Shown: positions 1 to 11,469 of the stretch, in pieces
How the letters are laid out: every line of letters starts with the position of its first letter
Numbering within the stretch: the first letter of the stretch is position 1
From: Thamnaconus septentrionalis
Lineage: Eukaryota > Chordata > Actinopteri > Tetraodontiformes > Monacanthidae
Direction of reading: 5' to 3'
Length of the DNA: 64,000 nt
Assembly: GCA_009823395.1 (NCBI GenBank)
Contig: CM020501.1
Location: 31,915,861-31,979,860 of the forward strand
The notes under the pieces: model-generated
The model's input: the letters and a program-made list of their open reading frames with translations, nothing else
Database searches by the model: none
Told to the model about the DNA's origin: nothing
Translations under genes and position numbers: made by a program

Positions 1-977
1 TTACACCTCCTCAGTGTAGCAGATGAATTATTAATTTATCTTTTCCATCATTCCACTTCCTCGTACATTAACTTTTATCTTATTTCTGCGCTTTTATCAC
101 TTTGATCAGTTTTGTGGAATCTTCCTTGAGTCACTTTGCTCTCCACCTTCTCTCCTCTGCCTCATACAATAGTTTAATCTCACTACATGCAGCATTTTCC
201 CGATAAGCCAACCAACAGATGTACCTCTCGCGAGTGAAAAATGGGTCTTTTCAAAGACGCATCTTTTTCTCCCCGCGTCAAACCGGAGTCTGCGGCGAAG
301 TTAGAAGTGAGGATTGATACCGGGCAAAAGAGTGCTGAGTGGAAATGATAAAGGGGAGGTTTGGGTGTCGTCCTGGCAGCGGCGCTGATGGGACCATCTG
401 TCAGAGCCACCTATCGTCCGGGCCGCCTGCGGTCTCCTCACTCATTGTTGTCTCCTCCGCTTGATGGATGGACTAATGGGGCGCAGGGTGGGATGTGTCA
501 GGGCTGAGTCACAGCCACGGTGACTGTCTGATAAGCTGGAGAAGACAAGGGACACAAGTTCTCCCAGAGTGTTTTGTCATTAGATAATTGTGCATATGTG
601 GTTGGCACGGCGGAACACACACACACACACACACACACGCACGCACACGCGTGCTGCCTCAGGGCAGCATCGGCTGTGTTTCCCCACATTCCCTTCCTAC
701 GTTCCTCTCGCCTCCTCCCTCCGGCCTTCTGCCGCGTCGGCTGACATTAAATTTCGGGGATCTCCAACCTTGGACTTCTTGGGCGGTGAAGATCTGCGCA
801 TGAGTGCCGTTTGCTTTGTGAATGAAAACTGCGTCGGCTTTTGCAAATCCTTCTCCCACGGGGCTGGAGAAAATGAGAGAGACAATTATTAGCTCAAAGA
901 TTTGGGTCATTGGTTGTCACAAAAGATTTCTCCTTCTCTAAAATATGTTATTTGAACACCTGTGATGCTACTCAAAT
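1..977. other. Noncoding, no gene seen; short CA tract
   Basis: I see no coding pattern in any frame. A CA/CG dinucleotide tract lies at about 615-650 and creates the short His/Thr and Cys/Val reading frames there. Confidence 0.7.
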
Positions 978-1281
978 TAAAGGTCCAGTGTGTAAACATT
1001 TTAAGGAGGCCCGCCTGACGGCGCGTCTCATATTTAAGGCTCTGTCAGGTGGGCTTCTTAAAATATGGTGGCACAAGATGGCAGCCTACCAGGCACAAGA
1101 CCCTCATTGCTGTGTGTGTGTTCTTATATATGAGAACTGTTCTATGGGTAGGAAAACCAAATGACTTTTATTTCATTGTCAGCCAGTATAAACTATTCTT
1201 AATGTATTTATTGGCAATATGTTAAGCTTTTACAAATATAAATATCAAAAATCAAGCCAGATTTTACACACTCGACCTTGA
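978..1281. mobile_element. TAAAGGTCC-ended short inverted-repeat element, copy A
   Basis: The left end TAAAGGTCCAGTGTGTAAA is the inverse of the right end TTTTACACACTCGACCTTGA. The interior has a landmark shared with the other copies (GATGGCAGC, TATGAGAACTGTTC, GGTAGGAAAAC, ATGTTAAGCTTTTAC). No transposase is present, so it is a non-autonomous (MITE-like) family. The superfamily is unresolved because no clear target duplication is visible. Confidence 0.75.
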
Positions 1282-1304
1282 AGCAGGGAGAGTGCTGCAG
1301 AATA

Positions 1305-1547
1305 CACACCACCAGTCAGAAGTTTGGACAAACCTTCTCATGCATTTTTTCTTTATGTCTTTTCAACTTTCTACACTGCAGACAGACACCGAAGACATCA
1401 GATGTATGAGCAACATATATGTCATTATGCAGCAAAGAAAAACACGTTCAGTAACTCTAAATATGCTTTTTACGAAAGGTGGCTATTTTGAAGAATTTCA
1501 AAATAAAATACGTTTCAGTTGAGTCCAAACTGTTGACTGCTGGTGTG
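1305..1547. mobile_element. Tc1/mariner-type MITE with TA target duplication
   Basis: 243 bp with imperfect ~25-bp inverted ends (left CACACCACCAGTCAGAAG, right ending TTGACTGCTGGTGTG) and TA on both sides (1303-1304 and 1548-1549). The left part reads like the terminal region of Tc1-like elements of fish (AGTTTGGACAAACCTTCTCAT). No transposase remains. Confidence 0.82.
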
Positions 1548-1720
1548 TATGAGAACCATTTCATGGGTAGGAAAACCAAATGACTTTTATTTTATTGTAC
1601 GGCCAGTATACACAATTACTTATGTATTTATGGGCAGTATGTTAAGCTTGATTTAAAAATCATAAATCAAACCAAATTTTACACTGTGGACCTTTAAGCA
1701 GCGAGAGCGCTGTAGGATAC
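1548..1720. repeat. Partial second copy of element A plus its right flank
   Basis: From TATGAGAACC to the right end GGACCTTTAA and on into GCGAGAGCGCTGTAGGATAC, this repeats 1129-1304 including the host flank beyond the element end. It is therefore a local duplication of ~174 bp, not an independent insertion. Confidence 0.75.
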
Positions 1721-4700
1721 AGAGATATATTTTTTCATTTTAGAAACAGTGACCATCACCAGTGCTTGTTTGGAACCCAGTGGTCATTTAATGCTTTACT
1801 GTAGCTCCTCCTCCTTCTCTTTGACCCTTCCCTCAACACTTTTTCCTTTCTATCAAATCCTGTATTTCAGCCTGCTGCTTGCTTCCACTTCCCAGTTTCC
1901 CTCTTGCTCCCACCCTTCCTGTGTCTCCCACCAACCCCTTAAAAGTGTTCTATATTACCAGTGGGGTAATTTGCTATAGCTCAAATCTGAGATGAAAGCC
2001 ATTTTTCAAGCAAGCCAGGCAGGCAGGCAGGCAGGGTGGCTACATATTCAAGCACTAAGAGCAATATACTGCACGGAATGAAGGCGAGGAAGGGTAGGAA
2101 TAATAAAGAGCAACTAGGGTTGAGTCGAGCAGAGAGAGAGAGAAAACCCACCCCCACACATCACAATGTTTTTGGTAGCATCACAGACAATCAGCGTTAC
2201 CTACCATGGATCAAACAAAATGGAAGCCATTGCTCTTGTGCTTTCTTTACAATGGGAATTTGTTCATTAAACAAGGAATTCCTTTGCATCCATTTTTTTT
2301 TTTTGCCAAGAGATAAAAAGGGAAGGAAACAAATCCATTATTCATGGGGGTAATCGTTTCATCTTGTTCTCGCGTTAAAAGTCCAGGATATAAAGTGTTG
2401 CCTTAGTGTTTTTCTCTCTACAAGACAATCACACACCCACATTCTGAGTGTGGAGAAAGATCCCAGTTATGTCCTGGTCTCTCCATCTCAGTGAAGTGTG
2501 ACGCAGCCGCGGTGAGATGACCATTTGTCCTGCATTTGGTGGAGCAGCTGCTTTACCAGGTTGCAAAAAAAAAAAGAGTTATTACCGCCCTTTTTCATTC
2601 CTGCCTCGGCATTGGCACCCGAGAGTGATGTTGGGCCAGATGACTTTACATATTTAATGCCTTGCCATAGGGTTGATGGCAACAAGCATCTACTGTGTGC
2701 TACCAGGCCCTGGTGCCTCCCGGCAGCGGACAAAAGTGATGCAGCTCCAGGGGCGTCTCACAGACGTCACAGTGCTTTCAGGCTGGAAATGGAAGAAACG
2801 TCAGCAGATGTGCAGATGTTCACCACAGCTGAGAAAAATCTCAACGCTTTGCTTCTCACTGAGCGTCGCGGCCGCACTGGACCACACTTCAAATAGATGC
2901 TCACTGTCCGCTCAGTGTAGAAGACTCAGACTCGTGAATAGGCCATTAAAAAAAAAAGTCCTTTGCCACTGAATCTAATATGATTGTTGTATGAACCGAA
3001 GCCAATGTTGAAATTCACTGAGAACGTCAGTCTTCTACAGCACAAGTGCCATTTTGCAGCATTTACATTTTTCGCTTTTATATATTGCTTTGAGTGGCTT
3101 ACCTTTTTGAATGATGATGATGGCAGATATGATTATGGTAAAAAAAAAAAAAAAAGAAAAAAAAGACGTTTCTCAAGACATATTTATTCTATTTCTTAAT
3201 AATCTGTGGTTTAATTTAATGGTTTTAGCTAATCCAGAATAAAGTACAATTTTGATAAATGGAATAAATAAATAAATACATGATTGAATATCATAACCTG
3301 GAGGAGGGCTGGATATGACTTTTGTTGTTGTCTGCCCTGTTTTTTTTTGTAGTTCTACACGTCTGTTTCTTTGACATACACGAAATAAAAACAGTTTTCA
3401 TCGGTTGCAAATACTTTCACTCTGAACACTGACGTTATTTTCGGCTGCTGTGTCAGAGGTGGAGCACGTTCCAATAATTGTTACGTAATCATGTGGTAAT
3501 TCAGTCTGAATATACCCTCATGTACCTAGGGCGGTGAGCAGTTTCAGTGAGGCAGGACTGCGAATGGTTTTGGTCCTGCAGGAAATGAGACGGCAGAATA
3601 TATCACACTAGTGGGGACTTACTGCACCTCAAAAACCTAAGAACCATCAAGCTGGCAGATGGAGAAACATACCTCTTGGTCACATGACTTCACACTCTGG
3701 AGCGGGTCATCCGTCAGTAGCGATCTTGATGTTCCATGTTGCCGTGAAGGCTGGTTCATACAGACGACTGCTTGGGCCAGTGCAAATGTCCAGCAGAATA
3801 TCACTTGCCCACTGATCCGTCATCCTGTTCAGCTTCATTGTTGCGCCTGCAGTCTAATTGAAGTGACACCATTGATATGGAAGAAGGAGAAACGGCTGAA
3901 CTTTGCCTCAACATCACTCAGTAGCCCCAAGCTAAACAATACAGGCCAGTATCTCTGATGGCTTCGTTGATGGGGTCAGCCAACCATGGCCCTGATCAAT
4001 AACTGATTAGAAATAACTCACTAGTGTGTATTTAATGCATAAACATTGCTTTGGAAATGATGAAGACTTTACTCACGGTTCAAGTGTGTACTTGTGATAA
4101 ATAGCACTTGGTTCTACTTCAGGTGTGGTGGTGTAACTTGAATTTGTTAGTGTGTGTGTGTGTGTGGAGGGGGGGGGATCCAGCCCACTTTTAGGATGGC
4201 TTGTTAGATTTGTCACCTGACACCTGGTACAAACTTGAAACCAAAATGACTCGTCACACCTGAATGGATCATTTCCCGACGATGAGTGATACAAATGGAT
4301 GATTCATTCGGCGATAGATCTGCCTTTGATATGGTGGTTAGTAAATGTAGATATAACTCCTGCCAACATGAGTTTTTCTTTGACTTTATCACACCACATA
4401 TTACATGTGAGACAATGAACAGAGAGGTTTGCACAGATGAGCTCTGAGCTGAATCTGAATAAAACAATGCAAAGATACTCATTTTTATTCCCCTCGGTAA
4501 ACCTTCAACATTATCGGCTAGTTCTGTCATTTTTTTATTTATTTATTTCAGATTCAACTTTGATTCTTAACCAACACAAACCAAACACACTGGCCTGTCG
4601 TTGGCTTTTTGGTCCTTGCAGTAGTTTGAACTGAGCCAAGAGGCCGCTGTGACCAGTGTATAAGTTGGGGTCAACTGGCCAAGCAGATTCACGTCCATTT

Positions 4701-5370
4701 GTGGTTGCCATCAAGATATCCTGACACACTTGCAGCACAGATATCAACCACTAATTGAGCAAGAGTGCCCCCGAGACTCGGCGTCAGCGTGACACACTTC
4801 AATAAAGTCAACGGTGGAACTGATCCGTTCCTCCAGCGCCTCTCTCTCTTGCTCTCACCGCTCCCATCCGCTTCTTTCCTACTATTATCTACATAAAAGC
4901 CCCTTCTCCCCCTACTGGAGGGCCATCACGTGGATTGCTGTGTCCCAGCTCCCCAGCAGGGAGCTGAGCCCCAGGATGGCCGGGGAAGAACCCAGAGAGG
5001 GAGAGCAAGCTGTTCACTGAGTGCTGTTGATTTGATTGAAGTGACTTCCCCTAACTTATTGCCTTCATGGCGATGGAGAGGAGATGAGAGGAGGATGAAG
5101 GAAGGTGGAGAAGGAGGGAGGCTTGAAGGGGAAGGCAGAGGCTTGCGTGCCGACGTGAGGCAGAGGGGAAGCGATGAAACACAGTCGGCACCGGCAGTCC
5201 AACTCTCTCTCGCTCTCGATGTGTTTTGGCTTTTGTTTGTGTCGGCTTTGTTTCAAGCCTGACAGAATACACAGCTCTGGAAATTGCACTTAATACACAG
5301 GGAAAAGTGTGACAACAAACCTGCCGCAGCAAAGTGACGCCATTGTGACAACACCATACTTGCGATACAC
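1721..5370. other. Noncoding; no gene seen
   Basis: Ordinary AT-moderate sequence with short simple repeats (CAGG near 2017-2035, poly-A near 3140-3160, TG near 4146-4162). The reading frames here are short, overlapping and without family resemblance. Confidence 0.65.
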
Positions 5371-6495
5371 ACACACACACACACACATTGTGACATATGT
5401 TTTATTGAAGTGGTTTTCAGAGCAGGTGGCGCCAGGTGGCGCTAGAGGGTCCACAGAAAATTGGAGAGAAGATAAGAAAAAAAATGCAAACAGATAAATA
5501 AATAATGGAATCAAAGGAATCTTTAGTTATTATTATGTTACTATTACTATTAAGTTACTATTATGTAATCCTAATGATTGAATATCATCTATATTATTAC
5601 ACTGTACCAGTATACCATACCATATCTTATACCTCAAAAGTCATTGTTTGTAGTATTGTGTGTTTGCGCTGTTTATTTTTTTAGCCTTGGTAGTGGCACA
5701 ATGTTTTGTGACAGAGAGGCTGAAGTTACAGACAGACAGCTGCAAAAAAAACCCTAATAACTGGCCAAGTAAAGTAAGAAAATACGAGGCAGCATACATT
5801 CAGTATGGCTTTGCAGCAGTACGCACAGTGAAGCAGTACCTCAGTACCTCAACTGATGTCATCCTGAGCCGCGCTCTGCTTGGTTGTTTTTTTTTCAAGG
5901 ACCGCATTGTTAACTTGCCCTCGCTGACTGGCAGCCGAGCAGCAAACTCTGCTGAAAACAGAGTCTGGATGCATCACTGTGCGTTACAATCAAATATGAT
6001 ATGAAGCCAAATAGGTTCTATCTGTTGTCATACAGCAAAAACCTGAAGAAACAAGTTTAGTATTCCCCTGTTAAGATAAACATGAACCAGCGCCATGCAG
6101 CATTACTGACACAGACAAGTTTGAGGAGATGATCTAGCACATGTCTCTGGGTTGTTTGATGGAATTCATTGGCAGTTGCTAAAATGGAATAGGCGATGTC
6201 CAAGCCTTTTAACTGCCGCTTGAATTGGTGTCCTCATAAATTCCAAATTATGTTGGAAGCTTGAACTTTGGCTGTGAAGCCTGGCAGAAAACCAGGGCAG
6301 TGTATGCAGCCATGGTTTGCCAGCTGTCCGAGAGAACAGACCCCCCCCCACCCCCCCGCGACCCCAACCGACCCATCCTCATCTGACAAAAGGCTCGGTT
6401 TCCACTCCTCACCATGGAAAACCACTCAGGTGCTAAAAGTATTATTCATTAAAATGAAGAATACACCCAGACCACCTTTACAGAATGAGTAGAGG
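5371..6495. other. Noncoding; CA tract at 5371-5390, otherwise nothing seen
   Basis: No domain-like translation and no paired splice signals supporting an exon. A C-rich run lies near 6342-6357. Confidence 0.6.
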
Positions 6496-6499
6496 ACGA

Positions 6500-6828
6500 T
6501 TACTTGAATTTCGGTACTTACAGATACCGATACTGAGTACTCAATAAGGCCATTACACATTCATAAATGACAGATTTTTTTTTTTTTCCCCACAAATGTT
6601 GGTTTGTTATTTGAACAACATTCCTCAGCATGTCTTCCTACAACACGGCGACTGTCGCAAGTTTCACTGCAGTTCAAAGACAACTTTAACAAAGTTGTCA
6701 TATACATACATACACAACTGCTATCGATGTCGCGGTATCAGCTCGTATTTTACAAGTACAAGTACAGTACTCAACCGCGGTATCGGTACCGATACCTGCT
6801 ACTGGTATCAGTTTCAGTACATCCCATT
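6500..6828. repeat. Palindromic GGTATCGGTACCGATACC-type repeat, probably hAT-derived, copy 1
   Basis: Dense alternating GATACC/GGTATC words, GAGTACTC and GTACC palindromes. The right end TCAGTTTCAGTACATCCC resembles the end of a common fish hAT-like family. A second, diverged copy is at 34418-34725. The left end is not clear. Confidence 0.5.
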
Positions 6829-7731
6829 AAAAAAAAACAATTGGACACACAGTTTCTTCAACATTCAACAGAAGTCAACCATGGCGGTCGGGTTCTGCTC
6901 CAGCTTTCTTTCCCACTGGGGAGTTTCTCCAGGCTACTGTTGCTTGGTGACTGCTCTGGACCGACCTGCTGGTCCCTGTTTGATTGTGCAGAACACTTTT
7001 TGCTGCTGTATTTTCTATTTACGTGACTGTCAGGCGACCTTGAGCGTCATGAAAGATGCTGGAAAAAACAACGCGCTCCAACGCAACTTTGAACGAGGTT
7101 TATAAATGAAAGTGATTGAATGAAATTGATCGAAAATGGCAAAATGTAATCAAGGTTATTTTTTTTTTTTTATTTTTTTTTTAACCATTTTTCCCCCCTC
7201 AGTTTTGACGATCGTGAGTGACACCAGTATGCAAACTTCCTCCCTATTGCTCCTTTTTCCTTCTCTCTGAGTCTCTGAAAGTGGGCGACTTACAATGGAA
7301 GCGTCGCTTCATCAATTACTCATTCTTCACCTCATCAACATGCACGCTGATGTGTCCTCCTTACAGTACGCTGCCATGTTTTTCTAGGTCTCACTTAATT
7401 CGCTATCTATCTCTTTCAGTGTACTCCCCCCACCCATCCACCCCCCACACACACACACCCATCACTGCTGAGAGGCAACAATTACTTGACTGAAATAAAT
7501 CTGAGCAAACTGAGCAGACTCTCACTCGCTGCGGGAAAGTGTTGCAGGTGAAGAACAAGAGATGCGGCAGCAACCAATCGGCATCCTTCGCACGCGTGCA
7601 CACAAACACGCCATTAAAAAATAAGGCCACATTGGTATTTCTGAAACAGAACTTTGTTTTAAAGAAATGAGATGCCTGAGGGCGGAGAAAGACGATTACG
7701 ACAACATACAACCCTGACGGACCTGAGGGCT

Positions 7732-7732
<1 letters not shown>
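6829..7732. other. Noncoding; no gene seen
   Basis: T-runs near 7155-7185 and a C/CA-rich patch near 7427-7460. Overlapping reading frames at 6596-7105 have no recognisable domain. Confidence 0.6.
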
Positions 7733-7775
<43 letters not shown>

Positions 7776-8038
7776 GTTATTCATTCATTCATCTTCTATA
7801 CCCGCTTATTCCAATTCAGGGTCACGGGGGTCTGCTGGAGCCCCTCCCAGCTGTCTTAGGGCGAAGGCAGGGTGGCACCCTGGACAAGTCGCCAGTTCAT
7901 CGCAGGGCCACATAGAAACAAACAACCATTCACACTCACATGCACACCTACGGACAATTTAGAGTGTTCAGTGACCTCACATGCATGTTTTTGGAGTGTG
8001 GGAGGAAGCCGGAGAACCCGGAGAGAAGCCACACAGAC

Positions 8039-8076
<38 letters not shown>
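7733..8076. repeat. TTA microsatellite split into two arms by a SINE
   Basis: (TTA)n runs at about 7733-7776 and again at 8039-8076 on either side of the SINE piece at 7781-8038. This is the expected picture when a retroposon inserts into a TTA array. Confidence 0.8.
7781..8038 (-). mobile_element. tRNA-derived SINE, minus orientation, head missing
   Basis: The tail (ATTCATTCATCTTCTATACC) is at the left, followed by GGGTCACGGGGGTCTGCTGG, CCTGGACAAGTCGCCAGTTC, CCATTCACACTCACATGC and GTTTTTGGAGTGTGGGAGG. The tRNA-like head with the Pol III boxes is missing. Same family as 26629, 51407 and 61722. Confidence 0.8.
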
Positions 8077-8464
8077 GTATTATTCTGGACTGAGCCCCAG
8101 CGAAGGCCTGCTCCTTATTATTATTGTTCCGAGGTGACGTTATTCCTCTCCTCGCTGCACTCTTTCCTTATTCATGCATTTTCATCTGTGTTTTGCTATG
8201 AATTATTAGTACGGTCCTTCTTATCTCTCCAGGTCTTTGATTCGCATGACCTCCATTGGAAGTTGTTTCTCCAGCTGTAATTCCAAGATCTTGGATGAGG
8301 CATAAAGGGAAGCGCGTGATTTCAAATGCAAATGAGACTCTGTGGGATTCTTGAGGACGTGTATGTGTATGTTTTAAAGATTTATGTCATTCCTGACTTT
8401 TATCTTACAGTGCACAGCAGGATTAGGGAGGAAAGATGGGGATTTAAAAAAAAAGACACACTCG

Positions 8465-8486
8465 CACGCGCACACACGCACACACG

Positions 8487-8536
<50 letters not shown>
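8465..8536. repeat. CA/CG-CA microsatellite
   Basis: Imperfect CACACG at the left becoming a pure CA run to 8536. Confidence 0.95.
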
Positions 8537-8537
<1 letters not shown>

Positions 8538-9184
8538 CTAAACGGTGTGGTAAGGAATGTCCAGGGCGGGATTATTTACGCAGGGGTGTCACATGAATTA
8601 TGAAGAAAATGTCAGTGTTGCGTTTTATTTTTTCCTTTCTTTGCTCCAAACCAGTAAATTGTCATTTTCACTCCTACAATCACATTTTAATGCCAGTTGT
8701 CGACACCATGTTCTTAATTTGTATTAATACCCATAATTTATATTTTCAACTTCAAATCATAACTTGTTATTTTGACATTTAGAAGAATCAGGCTTACATG
8801 CAGATTGCCTAAATCAACATAACAAAAGCGTTTTTTTGCTTCTGTTTTTATCCAAATGATAAAGATATTCAATTGTGTTGCTACTAATTTGATTTTGATT
8901 TGATTTGATTTATTTCGAACATGTAAAAGGAAAGACACGAAGCAAGACGATGTATTTTCCCCAAAATATATTTCCTTCAAAAAACACATTTAAAAATGTA
9001 ACCCCAAAAATATCAATCAAAAACTTTTTAACAGATAAGTAGGTGATGGAACATTATTGATGCTAAAACAGCCTTGAGGTTGAGCCACAATGCATTCACA
9101 GCCTCTACGAATAGACAAAATCCAATCCTCCTTTCATCCACACAGTTTCATTGGTGGAGAAAAAAAATCACGTTCATCTCTTGG
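8537..9184. other. AT-rich noncoding; short LINE-tail-like patch
   Basis: GATTTGATTTATTTCGAACATG near 8896-8926 resembles the inverted tail of a fish non-LTR element (compare 39480-39757). Nothing else is recognisable. Confidence 0.5.
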
Positions 9185-9296
9185 ATCTTTGCACTGCAAA
9201 TAAGTCTTGAATTGAATTCCTTTATAGTCATTATACATTTGAATACAACAAAATTGACATAAAAGTTCCCAAAAAAAAAAAAAAAAAAAAAAAAAT
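9185..9296. repeat. Dispersed repeat end with 31-bp poly-A
   Basis: CTTTATAGTCATTATACATT and ACAACAAAATTGACAT followed by a long poly-A run (about 9271-9295). The wording resembles a common fish interspersed repeat, and the poly-A suggests retroposition. Confidence 0.5.
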
Positions 9297-11334
9297 TAAA
9301 TTTGCCCATAAAAAATCAGTTCTAACTCCTGTTTCAGCATTAGCTGGCTTGGCTGCCTGCATTATATTCTTTCTCTGACCTTTGACCTTTTTTTTTAACC
9401 CAATTGTCATGTCGTATATACAAGTATATTTACAATTTAATGCCCATCAGTTCAACAGTTTAATGCAACATTCAACATTACATTAAGATAATTCTATAAT
9501 TGAATATTTCAAATCAGATCCTCTCCTTTTTAATTATTAATTTTTGTTTTTTTTACAACAATCGTTTGGCATTACAGAATAATCGGCTTACAAGTGTTTG
9601 AGTCTTGTGTGTGTTCAGCTTTACATTGAAAGGCAAATAATCCGCCTGGCAGATGCTCTGAAGCAACAACAGGCTTAATGTTTGGACCGCAGACTTGAAC
9701 AGTTGGAATGAAGATAAAATACATCCCAGACAAGACATTTTAAATGAGCCTGCAACAATTACACAATGGCTGTAAAACATGATGGATTGCATCATTTATA
9801 TGCATTCATATTACATTTAATACTGGCTGTCTAATAATTTTACTGCTCAGTAAATCAGGAAATGTGATATTCTGCATGAAAAATTCAATGACAACACACT
9901 TAACCATGCAATTAACAAAATATACCCCTTTGGAAAAATAGCCATCAGCACATTTTTTCTTGATGATTTGATTTCCCCTTTGTGTTAAATCTTGATTTTA
10001 GTTAGGATTTATGTATTTGTCCAAGCTAAATCCATTATTGCAAACTAGGTGCTAATTGGATTTTTTTCTTCTTGCTTACCAGAAGCTTGCTAATGACTAC
10101 TGGGAGCACCAAGTGTCTACGTGGCCTGTCAAACCACACCAGACCGGCGAGTCTATTCTCCTTAATTCTGTTAAATGTTATCCGTTTAACATCTTTATTG
10201 CAAGTAATGGCTGACCAGGCTCACATCCTGTGAATTCAATCTGTGTTAATTTGAGAAAGAACAAATTGCAGCTACTCATCTAAATAGCAAAAAACCCCAC
10301 ATCAATCCCATTTACATCTTCAGATGACAGGCATTAATGGGCTCTAAGGGCTGCAAGTGGTGCAGCTGCTGGCTCTCACTGTTGAGACAGCACATCCTAC
10401 ATTTTGATGGAAAAATGAACTGTATTCAGAGTTATGTGGGTTTTTTTTTGTTTTTTGTTTTTTTTCAAAATTCCCACTCATTTTAGCCTGCAGGCTTAAA
10501 TTAAAGCTGTCTTTATGGTGATAATTACTCTTAAAAGGGCTGCAGAGCATGGCGATATTACACACTGATCTCATCAGTTGCACTCTGCTGACTGAGACAT
10601 CTGCAACGACAGGTCGCAGCATTGAGGATTTTCTTTTGCGAAGCATTTTAACTTGGCGAGACTGAAACAGGAAACAGATTTTACAAGTTTGAGGCTTTCA
10701 GCGCTTGTTTTGCTGTCTGCTTACGAACGCTCGCTCAAATATTTTTACGCATTCGATGCAGCTTCACCTCAAAGTTAAGAATGTCACAGCGCAGGCCGTA
10801 AATTCCCATCATAGAATCGTTTCCAGTGCCGAGCTGGCGGAGGAGGAGCTGTCTGTCATGGCGTCGCCGTGGTTGCAGGACACAGTGAAAGGAAACAGAG
10901 ACTCACTCGGAGGAAGGTATTCAGCCTCGAGCTGAGCTCCTCTAATTACTTTCATCTCCCAGAAACAGTTCAGGTCTGATTACTCGAGCGATCAAATAGC
11001 CAAAGCTCAGACTCTACAAACAGCGTGACTCTTGTGAGACTTTGTGCGACTGTGCAGTTGTCACGCGACTCATTTCAAAAGCCGGGTGGGGACAGCCAGC
11101 ATCCACGCGGCTATTTTCTAATCTTCATCTGAATGATCTGAGGCCGCTGAATTATACAACTTTGAGATTAGCGACACGCTCAGCATTCTGAGAGGAGATC
11201 TATTCGAACTGCATCACTCAGCTTTGTCCCGACACGCTCTCAACGTCGGCCGGCGATGGCGTGCGGCTCTCGGCGCGGAGACCTCGCTGCAGTTTGCTCC
11301 GTCAAGCTCCTGCTAGTTTTCTCTGTCCCACACG
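9297..11334. other. TE-poor noncoding stretch; possible conserved regulatory DNA
   Basis: No simple repeat longer than short T-runs and no family I recognise. 9880-10340 is rich in homeodomain-type words (CAATTA, CTAATTGG, TTAATT, CATTAATGG) and lacks repeats, as regulatory elements in fish introns often do. This is inference only. Confidence 0.35.
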
Positions 11335-11469
11335 ACTCCGCCCTGGTCATCTGAACGCAGCACTGGGTAGCTCGCCATTTACTCCTCTACTTCACTGAAG
11401 AGAAAAACTACACAGATGCAGCTTTCTTCTTCTTAAATGGCAGGTTTGGTTCCAGTAGAAGGAGCCTCG
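11335..11469. repeat. Unnamed dispersed repeat, copy 1
   Basis: Shares GAACGCAGCACTGGGTAGCT, CTTCACTGAAGAGAAAAACT, CACAGATGC and ATGGCAGGTTTGG, in the same order and spacing, with 36983-37130. Family not recognised. Confidence 0.75.

Noticed and set aside
5400..5460. GGTGGCGCCAGGTGGCGCTAG as a possible CTCF-like double site
   Set aside because: Short resemblance only; no supporting context.
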